Notes: generated by a model from the sequence alone, not told the origin. A DNA stretch of 64,000 nucleotides from Lentzea jiangxiensis (GCF_900104175.1 NZ_FNIX01000014.1:1-64000), one strand, 5' to 3'. Shown: positions 18,674 to 27,907, counted from the stretch's first letter. A program made the numbers and translations.

Positions 18674-18698
18674 GACATCTTGGGCCGCTAGGACATCT
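18663..18698 (+). repeat. Tandem 18-bp duplication at a gene junction
   Basis: TGGGCCACTAGGACATCT (18663-18680) is followed immediately by TGGGCCGCTAGGACATCT (18681-18698), one mismatch apart. The first copy contains the TAG stop of the oxidoreductase gene, and the second ends with the first base of the putative -10 box (TACGGT) of the next gene. It probably arose by replication slippage and sets the spacing of the promoter. Confidence 0.85.
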
Positions 18699-18710
18699 AC
18701 GGTGTCCACC

Positions 18711-19886
18711 GTGCGACATGTCGTGGTGATCGGTGGCGGAATCGTCGGGCTCGCGGTGGCGGACGAGCTCGCCTCGCGGGGCTCCCGCGTGACGGTGCTG
18801 GAGAAGGAACGCGGCTGGGGCGCGCACCAGACCGGCCACAACAGCAACGTCGTGCACGCCGGCCTCTACTACAGGCCCGGCTCGCTCAAGGCGCGGATGT
18901 CCGTCGCGGGCAACGCGTCCATGGTCGCCTTCGCCCGCGAGCACGGCGTGCCGGTCGACGTCTGCGGCAAGCTCGTCGTGGCGACCTCCGAGTCCGAACT
19001 CCCCCGCCTGCACGACCTCGCGGCACGGGCCGAGGCCAACGGCGTCCCGGCGAAGCTGATCTCGGCCGCCCGGGCGCGCGAGCACGAACCCGAGGTGTCG
19101 TGCGTGGCGGCGTTGCGCGTGGAGAGCACGGCGATCATCGACTTCCCGGCGGTGTGCGCCGCGCTGGTCGGCAGGCTGTCGTCGCACGATCTGCGCCTGC
19201 GGTCACCCGCGCTGGCGATCCGGTCGGTCCCCGGCGGCGTGGAGGTCGCGACGCCGCAGGGCGTGGTCAGGGCGGACGCGCTGGTGAACTGCGCGGGCCT
19301 GCACAGCGACCGCGTGGCACGGCTCGCCGGCCTGACCCCGTCGGCCCGCATCGTGCCGTTCCGCGGCGAGTACTTCGAACTGCGCCGCACCGGCCTCGTC
19401 CGCGGCCTGATCTACCCGGTGCCGGACCCGACGCTGCCGTTCCTCGGCGTGCACCTCACCCGGATGCTCGACGGCAGCGTGCACTGCGGCCCGAACGCCG
19501 TGCTGGCGCTGCGCCGCGAGGGCTACCGGTGGCGCGACTTCTCGCTGGCCGACGTGGTCGACGTCGCCCGCTTCCCCGGCACCTGGCGGCTGGCCCGCAA
19601 GTACGCGCGCACAGGGGCCGAGGAGGTTCTCCGCTCGCTCTCGCGCAAGCGGTTCGCCGCCTCGCTGGCGCGGCTGGTCCCGGCCGTGCGCGAGGACGAC
19701 CTCGTGCGCGCCGAGGCGGGCGTGCGGGCGCAGGCGATGCTGCCGGACGGGTCGCTGGTCGACGACTTCCTGATCGAGACGGCGGAACGGCAGGTGCACG
19801 TGCTCAACGCGCCGTCTCCGGCCGCGACGGGGTCACTGGAGATCGCCCGGCACGTCGCCGACAAGATCATTACTCCGTTGGAGTGA
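18711..19886 (+). CDS. lhgO: L-2-hydroxyglutarate oxidase-like FAD enzyme
   Basis: A 391-residue FAD-dependent oxidase of the LhgO/DAO family, which oxidises L-2-hydroxyglutarate to 2-oxoglutarate and so repairs a side product of central metabolism. The N-terminus has VIGGGIVGLAVADELASRG and the family signature QTGHNSNVVHAGLYYRPGSLKA. A later NCAGLHSDRVA block and a C-terminal FAD-contact region are also present. GTG at 18711 is preferred over GTG at 18702 because TACGGT (18698-18703) followed by seven bases would place the mRNA start on that codon. Confidence 0.88.
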   Translation: MRHVVVIGGGIVGLAVADELASRGSRVTVLEKERGWGAHQTGHNSNVVHAGLYYRPGSLKARMSVAGNASMVAFAREHGVPVDVCGKLVVATSESELPRLHDLAARAEANGVPAKLISAARAREHEPEVSCVAALRVESTAIIDFPAVCAALVGRLSSHDLRLRSPALAIRSVPGGVEVATPQGVVRADALVNCAGLHSDRVARLAGLTPSARIVPFRGEYFELRRTGLVRGLIYPVPDPTLPFLGVHLTRMLDGSVHCGPNAVLALRREGYRWRDFSLADVVDVARFPGTWRLARKYARTGAEEVLRSLSRKRFAASLARLVPAVREDDLVRAEAGVRAQAMLPDGSLVDDFLIETAERQVHVLNAPSPAATGSLEIARHVADKIITPLE

Positions 19887-19966
19887 ACCCCGGCCGCTAG
19901 ATCGACTACTCAGCGCTGCATACTCACCCGACCTGGTGACACCGCCGAGCTGAGAGGGACCTCCGC

Positions 19967-21103
19967 ATGCGCACGATCACCCATGCCGAGTTCCTGGCGC
20001 TGAAGCGGTTCCCGGCGCTGGACGGCATGAGGGCGATCGCCGCCGTGATGGTCGTCTTCTTCCACTTCGCCGGCCCGAACTGGAAGTGGCTCAACGGCTG
20101 GATCGGCGTGCACCTGTTCTTCGTGCTGTCCGGCTTCCTGATCACCACGCTGGCCCTGCGCGAGGAGAGCCGCGCCGGGAAGCTGTCGCTGCGCGACTTC
20201 TACCTGCGGCGGGCGTTCCGGATCCTGCCCGTGTACTACGCGGTGCTGCTGGTCGTCGTCGCGTTCCTGTGGCTGCGCGGCGAGTTCACCGCCTACCGGC
20301 TGCCGGACCTGCTGCCGTACTACCTGACCTTCACCAACGAGTGGGCGATGCCCGGCCAGATCTACGGCCAGTCGTGGACGCTCGGGGTCGAGCAGAAGTT
20401 CTACCTGGTGTGGCCCGCGCTGATGTTCACCGTGGGCGCGTTCACGCTCAAGCGCCGGCTCCCGATGACGATCGGCCTCATGGTGCTCGCCGTGTTCGGG
20501 CACTTCTCCGGTATCTCCGGCCTCAGCGCCGCCGCCTACTTCATGATCCTGCTGGGCTGCCTGCTCGCGCTGGTGATGCACAGCCCCGGGGCGTTCGCCG
20601 TCGTGCGGCCGTTCACGCACCCGCTCGCCGCGCTGCCGGTGCTCGTGGTCGCCGCGCTGGTCCAGACGAACATCGCGGAGATCGACGCGGTGTTCGGCGG
20701 CAGCGGCGGCCTGATCCCCGTCGCGCTGTACGGCGTCGCGATCGCCCTGCTCGTCACGTCGACGCTGGGAGGCGGCCCGGTGCGGTGGCTGCTGTCGGTG
20801 CGGCCGATGGCGTTCGTGGGTGAGCGGTCGTACTCGCTCTACCTGGTCCAGGAGATCGCGTGCTTCGCGGTGATCTACACGATCCCGCGGCTCAGCACGC
20901 CGAGGCTGGCGGCGGCCGTGGTGATCACGCTGGTGGCACTGGTCATGGCGGACCTGCTGTACCGGTGGGTGGAGCTGCCGATGATCGACCTCGGGCGGGC
21001 TCTCATCACGAGGCCGCACGCCCGGAAGACGGCTCCGGCTGCCGCGGTGCGACAGCCGGAGCTCACCACTACCTCGGCTGGAGGACTTCCAGGCCCCCCA
21101 TGA
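19967..21103 (+). CDS. Acyltransferase family 3 membrane protein
   Basis: A 378-residue integral membrane O-acyltransferase with about ten helices. It opens with [21 protein letters not shown], the signature of the family, with the conserved histidine in the first helix. [16 protein letters not shown] and [14 protein letters not shown] follow. Such proteins add acetyl or other acyl groups to cell-surface glycans or small products. The ATG follows GAGAGGGACC. The last 35 bp overlap the 3' end of the convergent serS gene. The substrate is unknown. Confidence 0.9.
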   Translation: MRTITHAEFLALKRFPALDGMRAIAAVMVVFFHFAGPNWKWLNGWIGVHLFFVLSGFLITTLALREESRAGKLSLRDFYLRRAFRILPVYYAVLLVVVAFLWLRGEFTAYRLPDLLPYYLTFTNEWAMPGQIYGQSWTLGVEQKFYLVWPALMFTVGAFTLKRRLPMTIGLMVLAVFGHFSGISGLSAAAYFMILLGCLLALVMHSPGAFAVVRPFTHPLAALPVLVVAALVQTNIAEIDAVFGGSGGLIPVALYGVAIALLVTSTLGGGPVRWLLSVRPMAFVGERSYSLYLVQEIACFAVIYTIPRLSTPRLAAAVVITLVALVMADLLYRWVELPMIDLGRALITRPHARKTAPAAAVRQPELTTTSAGGLPGPP

Positions 21104-22322
21104 ACGGGCGCATCGCCTCGGGCACCACCACCGAGCCGTCGGCCTGCTGGTGGTTCTCCAGGATGGCGACGATCCAGCGGGTCGTCGCCAGGGTGCCGTT
21201 CAGGGTGGCCGCGATCTGCGACTTGCCGTTCTCGTCGCGGTAGCGGACGTTGAGGCGGCGGGCCTGGAACGTGGTGCAGTTCGAGGTCGAGGTCAGCTCG
21301 CGGTACTTCTGCTGGGTCGGGACCCACGCCTCGCAGTCGAACTTGCGGTGCGCGGACGTGCCGAGGTCGCCGGTGGCCGTGTCGATGACGCGGTACGGCA
21401 CCTCGATCTTGGCGAGCATCTCCTCCTCCCAGCCGAGCAGCCGGGCGTGCTCCGCCTCGGCGTCCTCGGGGCGGACGTAGGAGAACATCTCGACCTTGTT
21501 GAACTGGTGCACGCGGATGATGCCGCGGGTGTCCTTGCCGTACGAGCCGGCCTCGCGGCGGTAGCACGACGACCAGCCCGCGTAGCGGCGTTCGCCGTCG
21601 AGGATCTCGTCGGCGTGGTAGCCGGCGAGCGGCACCTCCGACGTGCCGACGAGGTACAGGTCGTCGTTCGGCAGGTGGTAGATCTCGCTGGAGTGGGCGC
21701 CCAGGAAGCCGGTGCCCGCCATGATCTCGGGGCGGACCAGGGTCGGCGTGATCATGAGCTCGAAGCCGTTGGCCGTGGCCTGCGCCGCCGCCATGTTGAG
21801 CAGCGCGAGCTCCAGCTGCGCGCCGACGCCGCGCAGGAAGTAGAACCGCGAGCCGCCGACCTTCGCGCCGCGTTCCATGTCGATCGCGCCGAGCCTGGTG
21901 CCCAGGTCGAGGTGGTCGAGCGGCTCGAAGTCGAACTGGCGCGGCTCACCGACGTGCTTGACCACGCGGAAGTCGTCCTCGCCGCCGACCGGGGCGTCCG
22001 GGTGCACGAGGTTCGGGATCCTGGCCAGGAGCTCGTTGACCTCCTCGGCGGTGGCGTTCTGCTCGGCCTCGGCGGCCTTGACCTCGGCGGCCAGGTCCTT
22101 CGCCTTGACGAGCAGCGCGGCGCGGTCGTCGCCCTTGGCCTTGCCGACCTCCTTGCCGAGCACCTTCTGCTCGGCGCGCAGGGTGTCCGCGCGGGAGATG
22201 GCGGAACGCCGGCGCTCGTCCGCGGACAGCAGGCTGTCGACGACGGCCTCGTCCTCGCCACGGGCGCGCTGCGAAGCGCGCACGATCTCCGGGTTCTCGC
22301 GCAACACCTTGAGGTCAATCAC
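21069..22322 (-). CDS. serS: Seryl-tRNA synthetase
   Basis: A 417-residue class II synthetase charging tRNA-Ser. The N-terminal coiled coil (residues about 30-100, [16 protein letters not shown] onward) binds the long variable arm. The catalytic domain shows [51 protein letters not shown] (motif 2 region) and a motif 3 near the end. GTG at 22322 has TACCCT seven bases upstream (22330-22335 on the plus strand), which suits a leaderless mRNA. Confidence 0.97.
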   Translation of the reverse strand: MIDLKVLRENPEIVRASQRARGEDEAVVDSLLSADERRRSAISRADTLRAEQKVLGKEVGKAKGDDRAALLVKAKDLAAEVKAAEAEQNATAEEVNELLARIPNLVHPDAPVGGEDDFRVVKHVGEPRQFDFEPLDHLDLGTRLGAIDMERGAKVGGSRFYFLRGVGAQLELALLNMAAAQATANGFELMITPTLVRPEIMAGTGFLGAHSSEIYHLPNDDLYLVGTSEVPLAGYHADEILDGERRYAGWSSCYRREAGSYGKDTRGIIRVHQFNKVEMFSYVRPEDAEAEHARLLGWEEEMLAKIEVPYRVIDTATGDLGTSAHRKFDCEAWVPTQQKYRELTSTSNCTTFQARRLNVRYRDENGKSQIAATLNGTLATTRWIVAILENHQQADGSVVVPEAMRPFMGGLEVLQPR

Positions 22323-22402
22323 CCTGAAAAGGGTAGTCCCCGCCGCGCCCGCGCTTCATCCGGATATCCGTTCGGCCTGTTCAACGGACGGATCACGCCA
22401 AA

Positions 22403-22441
22403 GCGGAGGGACCCGGCACCTGAGGCGCCGGGTCCCTCCGC
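22403..22441 (-). terminator. Strong hairpin terminator of the DUF350 operon
   Basis: GCGGAGGGACCCGGC and GCCGGGTCCCTCCGC form a perfect 15-bp stem around a 9-nt loop, 11 bases beyond the DUF350 stop. On the minus strand it is followed by TTTGG, a weak U-tract. It would separate this operon from serS. Confidence 0.82.
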
Positions 22442-22451
22442 GGTCGTGCCA

Positions 22452-22907
22452 CTAGCTGATGGCGACCGCCACCACGAGGCCGAGGGCGACGTGGGCCGCC
22501 GCCACGACCACGGAGGCCGGGGCGAAGCGGTCGGACTCGATGATCGTGCCGATGTCGAGCTTGGTCACGTACTCCAGCAGGCGCACCGCGGCGACCTGCA
22601 CGACGATGCCGACGAGGCCGTAGATCAGCGCGGACAGCAGGCCCTCGTCGAGCTTGCCCACCGAGCTGGTGATCGCGATGACGACGATGAACGCCATCGA
22701 GACCAGGCCCGAGGAGGTCACGATGACGGCGTTCGGGGCGCCGTTGCGGACGAGGGCGGACAACTTGCCCGGCGTCGTCCAGTCGATCGCGTAGAAGCCG
22801 AAGACCATGAGGACGAGACCGACGACGGCGTACAGCGCGATCGCGCCGATGTTCCGACCCAAGGTCGCGCCGAAGCCGGGATCCAACGCGAGCAGCGTGG
22901 TCGTCAT
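22452..22907 (-). CDS. DUF350 family membrane protein (YjfL-like)
   Basis: A 151-residue protein with four predicted helices in two pairs (about 20-40, 58-80, 88-107 and 128-150). FYAIDWTTPGKL and the repeated-half layout are typical of DUF350. E. coli relatives (YjfL) lie with a glutathionylspermidine-synthase-like ATP-grasp gene and a DUF1190 gene. The same three partners are contiguous here, with this gene last in the operon, 21 bases behind the ligase gene. Function is not established; a membrane platform for the ligase and its substrate is a plausible inference. Confidence 0.85.
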   Translation of the reverse strand: MTTTLLALDPGFGATLGRNIGAIALYAVVGLVLMVFGFYAIDWTTPGKLSALVRNGAPNAVIVTSSGLVSMAFIVVIAITSSVGKLDEGLLSALIYGLVGIVVQVAAVRLLEYVTKLDIGTIIESDRFAPASVVVAAAHVALGLVVAVAIS

Positions 22908-22928
22908 GTGCTGTTCCCTTTCGGTGTC

Positions 22929-24092
22929 TCACTCAACAATTCGATGCGGCACGAACGCCGCGCCATCGTCGGTCACCAGACCGACCGTTTCCCGGATGCC
23001 GAGGCCGGCGGACGTGTCGCCCACGACCCAGGCACCCAACGCGGGGCGGTAGCCGTCGAAGTCCGGAAGCGGATCGAACAGCTGGTAGACGAATCCTTCT
23101 TTGCCGTACACGCCACCGGTCTGCGTTTCGTAGCCCGGAGCGACGATCTGGATGTTCGCACCCTCGCGGCCGAGGATCGGCTTGCGCACGTACTCGGTGA
23201 GCATGCCGGGGTCGTTCAGGTAGGCGGGGAGCAGGTTGGGGTGGCCCGGGTGCATCTCCCACAGGATCGCGAGCAGCGCCTTGTTGGAGAGCAGCATCTT
23301 CCACAGCGGCTCGACCCAGAGGGTGCCGGGCAGCGCCTCGACGGCGTGGCGGCCGAACTGCTCCTCGACCACCCACTCCCACGGGTAGAGCTTGAAGACC
23401 GTGCCCATGGGGGCTTCTTCGAGGTCGACGAACCGGTTGAGCAGCGTGTCCCAGCCGATGTCCTCCATCGCGATGCCCACGGTGTTCAGCCCGGCCTCGG
23501 CGGCCGTCTCCTGCAGGCAGGCGATCGTGAGGTGGTCTTCACCGGAGGGGTCGGCGCTCGACCAGCTGAAGTGCAGCTCACCGGACGGGAGCTTGGCACC
23601 GATCTCGCCCCAGCGCTCGACCAGGCGCTCGTGCAGCGAGTTCCACTGGTCGTCGTCGGGGAAGACCTCCTCCTTCCAATACCACTGGATGTAGGCGGCC
23701 TCGAGCAGCGACGTGGGGGTGTCGGCGTTGTACTCGAGCATCTTGGCCGGGCCCGACCCGTCGTAGCGCAGGTCGAAGCGGCCGTAGACGTGCGGGTCGC
23801 GGCGCCGCCACGACTCGGCGATGTGCGGCCACACCCATTCGGCGATGCCGAAGTCGCGGTAGCGCTCGGTGAGGATCACGTTGTCGACCGCGTCGAGGCA
23901 CATGGAGTGGAGGAGCTCGACGTCGGCTTCGAGCGAGAGGACCTCGCTCATGTCGAACACGTAGTGCACTGACTCGTCCCAGTAGGGGCGTTCGGCGCCG
24001 TTCGCGTACTTCGCGGGCAGCCCGAACACCAAGCCCTGGTCGGAGACCGTCCGCTGCCAGTTCGGCCGCGGGTGTGAGGCTTCACGACGCAA
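22929..24092 (-). CDS. YgiC-type ATP-grasp ligase, glutathionylspermidine synthase family
   Basis: A 387-residue protein colinear with E. coli YgiC (about 386 residues). Shared blocks recalled from that family are NADTPTSLLEAA, LFKLYPWEW, SNKALLAILWEM, HPNLLPAYL and KPILGREGANI near the ATP site. GIRETVGLV ends the fold. It has the synthetase (ATP-grasp amide-bond-forming) domain without the amidase half of true glutathionylspermidine synthetase. It is predicted to ligate an amine or amino acid to a carboxylate, perhaps on a protein or peptide. TTG at 24092 is the only start that keeps full length, as an in-frame stop lies just upstream. It is 6 bases after the YgiB-like gene. Confidence 0.88.
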   Translation of the reverse strand: MRREASHPRPNWQRTVSDQGLVFGLPAKYANGAERPYWDESVHYVFDMSEVLSLEADVELLHSMCLDAVDNVILTERYRDFGIAEWVWPHIAESWRRRDPHVYGRFDLRYDGSGPAKMLEYNADTPTSLLEAAYIQWYWKEEVFPDDDQWNSLHERLVERWGEIGAKLPSGELHFSWSSADPSGEDHLTIACLQETAAEAGLNTVGIAMEDIGWDTLLNRFVDLEEAPMGTVFKLYPWEWVVEEQFGRHAVEALPGTLWVEPLWKMLLSNKALLAILWEMHPGHPNLLPAYLNDPGMLTEYVRKPILGREGANIQIVAPGYETQTGGVYGKEGFVYQLFDPLPDFDGYRPALGAWVVGDTSAGLGIRETVGLVTDDGAAFVPHRIVE

Positions 24093-24098
24093 CTGTGC

Positions 24099-24755
24099 TC
24101 AGCCTCCGCTGCTCTTCGAGCCGCTGTTGACGCCGAACCCACCGCGCTGCACCGACGTGCCCGACTTGGTGGTGACGTTCGCGCCCTTCGGGATCGTGTA
24201 GCTGCCGCCGCTGACCTTCTGCCCGACGGTGCCCGCGCCGCCGTAGTTGTAGCGGTACGAGCTGCCGCCGATGTAGATGAAGCCGCCGCTCGAGTAGCCG
24301 CCGTGGCTGCGGTAGTAGTTGTCGGAGCAGTAGTCGTCGTCGACGATGACGTTGTTCTGGTCCGTGCACTGCGCCGTGACGTTCTTCGGGCTGGCAGCTG
24401 CGTACCAGATCGCGACCAGCGCGATCACGCCCACGGTGACGCCACCGCCGATGAGCAGGCGCTTGCGCGTCTTGCGCTTCTTCTCGAACGCGGCGGACTC
24501 GGCGGCGAACCGCTCCTGCTGCGCCTTGAGCGCGGCGGCACGGGCGCGCTGCTCGGCGACCGAGGGCTGGCGCGCCTTGGTCACGCCGGCCTGCTGCTGG
24601 CGGACCGCGCCCTTGACGGGCTTCTGCGGCGCCGGCTGGTTCGACCCGGGCTGCTGCTGTGGCGCCGACTGGTACGGCGGCGGCTGTTGCGGCTGACCGG
24701 GCGGTCCCGACTGCGGCGTCGGCTGGCCAGGTCCTGGCAGGTTGTTGTCAGTCAT
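24099..24755 (-). CDS. Membrane protein with a YgiB/DUF1190-like C-terminal tail
   Basis: A 218-residue protein. A Pro/Gln-rich N-terminal region (about 1-60) leads to a basic segment and one membrane helix (RLLIGGGVTVGVIALVAIWY, about 101-120). An extracytoplasmic part has CTDQNNVIVDDDYCSD and a Gly/Ser/Tyr-rich stretch. The last residues TIPKGANVTTKSGTSVQRGG, then FG and a Ser/Gly end (SSGG), resemble the end of E. coli YgiB as I recall it. It is the first gene of the ligase operon. The exposed Gly-rich tail makes it a candidate substrate for the ATP-grasp enzyme. ATG 24755 is chosen over 24773. Confidence 0.65.
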   Translation of the reverse strand: MTDNNLPGPGQPTPQSGPPGQPQQPPPYQSAPQQQPGSNQPAPQKPVKGAVRQQQAGVTKARQPSVAEQRARAAALKAQQERFAAESAAFEKKRKTRKRLLIGGGVTVGVIALVAIWYAAASPKNVTAQCTDQNNVIVDDDYCSDNYYRSHGGYSSGGFIYIGGSSYRYNYGGAGTVGQKVSGGSYTIPKGANVTTKSGTSVQRGGFGVNSGSKSSGG

Positions 24756-24813
24756 CACCACTCCCGCGGGCAAGGTACCTAGCGAGACGTCGGAAACGAC
24801 GCCGAATCGGTGA

Positions 24814-24837
24814 CGAGTGTCCTAAAAGCAACACTCG
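24814..24837. promoter_or_regulatory. Palindromic operator candidate in a divergent promoter
   Basis: CGAGTGT and ACACTCG form a perfect 7-bp dyad with a 10-bp spacer containing CCTAAAAGCA. It lies midway in the 122-bp gap between the YgiB-like operon (minus) and the septum-formation gene (plus), where a regulator could control both. No regulator gene is adjacent. Confidence 0.45.
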
Positions 24838-24877
24838 ACCAACCCGGCGCACAGCCGTCTCACACGGCACGGGCATC

Positions 24878-25969
24878 ATGGATGAGATGTCTCCGAGCGC
24901 CGGTTGGTTGAGTCGATCTGGTCACATCCGCGACACGCGGCTTGTGATGGTCGGTGCTTTCGTGGGCGCGTTCGGCCTGTTGATGTTGTCGGCGTTCACG
25001 TCTGTGCTGGCAGGAGCCCCTGTCACCACCAAGCGCGAGCTGGTGAACGCCGCGTACCAGGCCGGCGTCGGCGAGTGCCTGAACTGGGAGAAACCCGACC
25101 TGTCGGACGCGCAGAAGGTCGACTGCTCGGCCGCGCACAAGTTCGAGGTCACCGGAACGGCGGACATCACAGCCGCCTACCCGAAGGAAGCGCCGTTCCC
25201 GGACGCCGCGGCCTGGGAGAAGATCGCCCAGGACAACTGCGCCCAGGCGGCGACCACGTACATGTCCGGCAAGCTCGACCCGAAGGGCAAGTACGGCGTC
25301 AGCACCCTGAACCCGGACGAGACCCGCTGGTCGAGCGGCTACCGCCAGCTCCGCTGCGGCCTGCAGGTCACGGCCCCGTCCGGCGCCGCCCTGCCGTCGT
25401 ACGGCAGCGCGAAGACCCAGGACCAGTCGAACGTGTACGACCCGGGCGTCTGCGTCGCGCTCGCCGAGAACAACACGGTGGGCGACCCGGTCGAGTGCGC
25501 CAAGCCGCACGCGTTCGAGATCGTCGGCGTGGTGCAGCACCCCGAAGGCCCCTTCGTCGCGCCCGAGCAGCAGGACAAGGTGATGTCCGAGCAGTGCGCC
25601 ACGATCGCGGCCGACTACACCGGCGGCGCCGACCTCAAGGCGAAGAAACTGCTGGTCACGTGGGACACGCGGGCCGAGGAGAGCTGGGCCGTCGGCTCCC
25701 GCAAGGCCAACTGCAAGATCGGCGCCATCCCCGAGGGCACCAATCTCGTGGCGTGGGAGGGCAGCGTCCGCAACCCCAACGGCGCGCCGCTGACCACCTC
25801 GAACCCGCCGCAGACCACGTCGGTCAAGGCCCAGGACGAGCCGACCGGCGCCCCGCTGCACTCCGAGAGCAACGGCCAGCAGTCCTCCGAGGCGGGCAAG
25901 CCGTCGGACTCGGACAAGCCCGACAAGCCGTCGTCCAGCACGCCCACGACGAGCACCGAGAACCGATGA
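24878..25969 (+). CDS. Septum formation family membrane-anchored protein
   Basis: A 363-residue protein with one N-terminal membrane helix (about 24-46, VMVGAFVGAFGLLMLSAF) and two similar extracellular halves. Each half has a cysteine pair around GECLNWEK...VDCSAAHKFEV and GVCVALAEN...VECAKPHAFEI, the pattern of the septum formation (DUF4190-linked, PF13845-type) domain. The tail is Ser/Thr/Pro-rich and probably wall-spanning. Its stop overlaps the metallopeptidase start (ATGA). ATG at 24878 is taken; ATG 24887 is also possible. The exact role in actinomycetes is not known. Confidence 0.8.
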   Translation: MDEMSPSAGWLSRSGHIRDTRLVMVGAFVGAFGLLMLSAFTSVLAGAPVTTKRELVNAAYQAGVGECLNWEKPDLSDAQKVDCSAAHKFEVTGTADITAAYPKEAPFPDAAAWEKIAQDNCAQAATTYMSGKLDPKGKYGVSTLNPDETRWSSGYRQLRCGLQVTAPSGAALPSYGSAKTQDQSNVYDPGVCVALAENNTVGDPVECAKPHAFEIVGVVQHPEGPFVAPEQQDKVMSEQCATIAADYTGGADLKAKKLLVTWDTRAEESWAVGSRKANCKIGAIPEGTNLVAWEGSVRNPNGAPLTTSNPPQTTSVKAQDEPTGAPLHSESNGQQSSEAGKPSDSDKPDKPSSSTPTTSTENR

Positions 25970-26316
25970 CCGTCGAGATGACGCGGGCCCGTTTCGACGA
26001 GCTCGTCGAAGAGGCCCTGGACCTGGTCCCGCCCGACTTCCTGCACGCGATGAACAACGTCGTGGTGCTCGTCGAGGACCGCAACCCGGACGAGCCGTCG
26101 CTGCTGGGCCTCTACCAGGGCATCGCGCTGACCGAGCGCAACACCGACTACGGCGGCACCCTGCCCGACCACATCTTCATCTACCGCGAGGCCATCCTCG
26201 ACATCTGCGACACCGAGGAGGACGTCGTGGAGGAGGTGACCATCACCGTGGTGCACGAGATCGCCCACCACTTCGGGGTGGACGACGCGCGGCTGCACGA
26301 GCTGGGCTGGGGCTAG
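25966..26316 (+). CDS. Minigluzincin-type metallopeptidase family protein
   Basis: A 116-residue zinc peptidase-like protein of the small DUF1025/PF06262 family. The zinc-binding motif HEIAHHFGVDD is at 97-107, with the extra Asp as third ligand, and the N-terminal FDELVEEALDLVPPDF is typical. Start and previous stop overlap by four bases, so it is translated with the septum-formation protein. The biological substrate is unknown. Confidence 0.9.
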   Translation: MTVEMTRARFDELVEEALDLVPPDFLHAMNNVVVLVEDRNPDEPSLLGLYQGIALTERNTDYGGTLPDHIFIYREAILDICDTEEDVVEEVTITVVHEIAHHFGVDDARLHELGWG

Positions 26317-26328
26317 GCCCCTTCCCGC

Positions 26329-26922
26329 CTAGATCTCCACGCCCGCCCAGGACCGGCACAGCCAGCCGTCGCCCCCGGACTCGAGGACCACGACGCCGGT
26401 GTTCGGCAGCAGGTTCTCCGCCAGTTCCACCGGCACGTTCGACGCCAGCGCCAGCGCGCCCATCCGGCCGGAGCCGCCGTGGGTCACGACGACGACGGTG
26501 CCGTCCTGCTCGATCGAGGAGATGGCGGCGAGGAACCTGTCGAGGACCTGCCGCCCGGTCTCGCCGCCGCCGGGGAACGGCACGTCGAGCTCGCCTTCCG
26601 CCCACCTGACCACGGTTTCGAGGTACGTGCGGTACGCCTCGGCGTCGTTGCGGCCCTCGAGCGAGCCGACCTGGATCTCGTGGACGCCTTCGAGGACCCG
26701 CACGGGCAGGCCGAAGCGTTCGGCGGTGGGGGCGGCGGTCTGCTGGGCGCGCAGGCCGATGCTGGCGTAGACGGCCACGACCTCTTCGGACGCGAGGGAG
26801 TCGGCGAGTTCGCGGGCCTGCTTGTGGCCCAGTTCGGTGAGCGGCGGACCCGGCATGGCCGTGTCCAGCTTGCGCTCGATGTTCGACGCCGTCTCACCGT
26901 GCCTGACCAGCAGCAACCTCAC
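26329..26922 (-). CDS. Histidine phosphatase family protein
   Basis: A 197-residue member of the phosphoglycerate-mutase-like superfamily. The phosphorylated histidine lies in LVRHGETASN (RHG at 7-9). The second catalytic block is VVVVTHGGSGRMGAL. Members remove phosphate from sugars, nucleotides or phosphohistidine. Its start overlaps the prephenate dehydratase stop by 4 bp (26919-26922), so it is co-translated with pheA. The substrate is unknown. Confidence 0.92.
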   Translation of the reverse strand: MRLLLVRHGETASNIERKLDTAMPGPPLTELGHKQARELADSLASEEVVAVYASIGLRAQQTAAPTAERFGLPVRVLEGVHEIQVGSLEGRNDAEAYRTYLETVVRWAEGELDVPFPGGGETGRQVLDRFLAAISSIEQDGTVVVVTHGGSGRMGALALASNVPVELAENLLPNTGVVVLESGGDGWLCRSWAGVEI

Positions 26923-27809
26923 CCGCGCTCGCCCTTTCTGACAGCATCGACCCAGGTGGCGGCTGCGGCGAACTCGTCGTTGTGGGCCTCGACGGGCCTC
27001 TGGTCGGCCTTCGGGAAGGACCCGAGGAACCGGATCTCACGCGAGTGTCGGTGCAGCGCGGCCAGCGCGTCACCGATCCTCGGCTCTGCGATGTGCCCCT
27101 CGACGTCGATGTAGAAGCGGTACTCCCCCAGTTTGCCCTTCGTGGGGCGCGATTCGAGACCGGTGAGATTGATCCCACGCAGAGCCAGCTCGGTCAGCAG
27201 TTCCGACAGCACGCCCATGCGGTCCGGGGTGGTCACGACGACGCTCGTGCGGTCTGCGCCGGTCGGCTCCGGCAGTGCGCCCGGCTGGCGGAACAGGAGG
27301 AACCGCGTGCGCGCGTCGGCCACGTCCAGGACGTCCGTCGCGTACTCCTGCAACGCGTAGTGGTTGACTGCCACCGGGGCCGTCACGGCGGCGTCGAACT
27401 CGCCGCGCTCCACGGCGGCGGCGGCAGCGGCGGTGGAGGACGTGGCGATCGAGGTGACGCCCGGCAGCTCCGCGGCGATCCACTCGCGGACCTGCGCCAG
27501 CGCGTGCGGGTGCGAGGCGATCGTCCTGATCTCCGTCGTGCCCGGCCGGACCAGGACGCTGAACCGGACGTCCAGCACGGTCTCGGCGACGGCGACGACC
27601 GGTTCGTCGCGCACCAGGGCGTCGAGCGTCGCGGGAACGGCGCCCTCGACGGAGTTCTCGATCGGCACGCACGCGAACTCGGTCTCGCCCTTGCGCACGG
27701 ACGCGATGGCGAGCTGGATCGTCTCCACCGGCACGAGGTCCGCCCCGAAGCGGACAGCTGCCTGCTCGGTGAAGGTGCCCTGTGGTCCGAAGTACGCAAT
27801 GCGCGGCAT
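26919..27809 (-). CDS. pheA: Prephenate dehydratase
   Basis: A 296-residue enzyme converting prephenate to phenylpyruvate in phenylalanine synthesis. The catalytic domain begins IAYFGPQGTFTEQAAVRF and contains the TRF active-site motif in DARTRFLLF. The C-terminal ACT domain (from about 200) has the phenylalanine-binding ESRPTKGKLGEYRFY block, implying feedback inhibition. ATG at 27809 is preceded by TACGCT and six bases, a leaderless promoter arrangement. Confidence 0.97.
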   Translation of the reverse strand: MPRIAYFGPQGTFTEQAAVRFGADLVPVETIQLAIASVRKGETEFACVPIENSVEGAVPATLDALVRDEPVVAVAETVLDVRFSVLVRPGTTEIRTIASHPHALAQVREWIAAELPGVTSIATSSTAAAAAAVERGEFDAAVTAPVAVNHYALQEYATDVLDVADARTRFLLFRQPGALPEPTGADRTSVVVTTPDRMGVLSELLTELALRGINLTGLESRPTKGKLGEYRFYIDVEGHIAEPRIGDALAALHRHSREIRFLGSFPKADQRPVEAHNDEFAAAATWVDAVRKGERG

Positions 27810-27907
27810 CGGATCAGCGTAGTGCGGCGACCGAGGTGGAAATCACGCCTGTGACCACCGCCGGACCTGGGTTCCGCCGAGGCCGTTCGAACTGGAATGC
27901 TTGGGGC

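Noticed and set aside
22929-24092. True bifunctional glutathionylspermidine synthetase
   Set aside because: Only the ATP-grasp synthetase domain is present; the amidase domain with its catalytic cysteine is missing, and actinomycetes normally lack glutathione.
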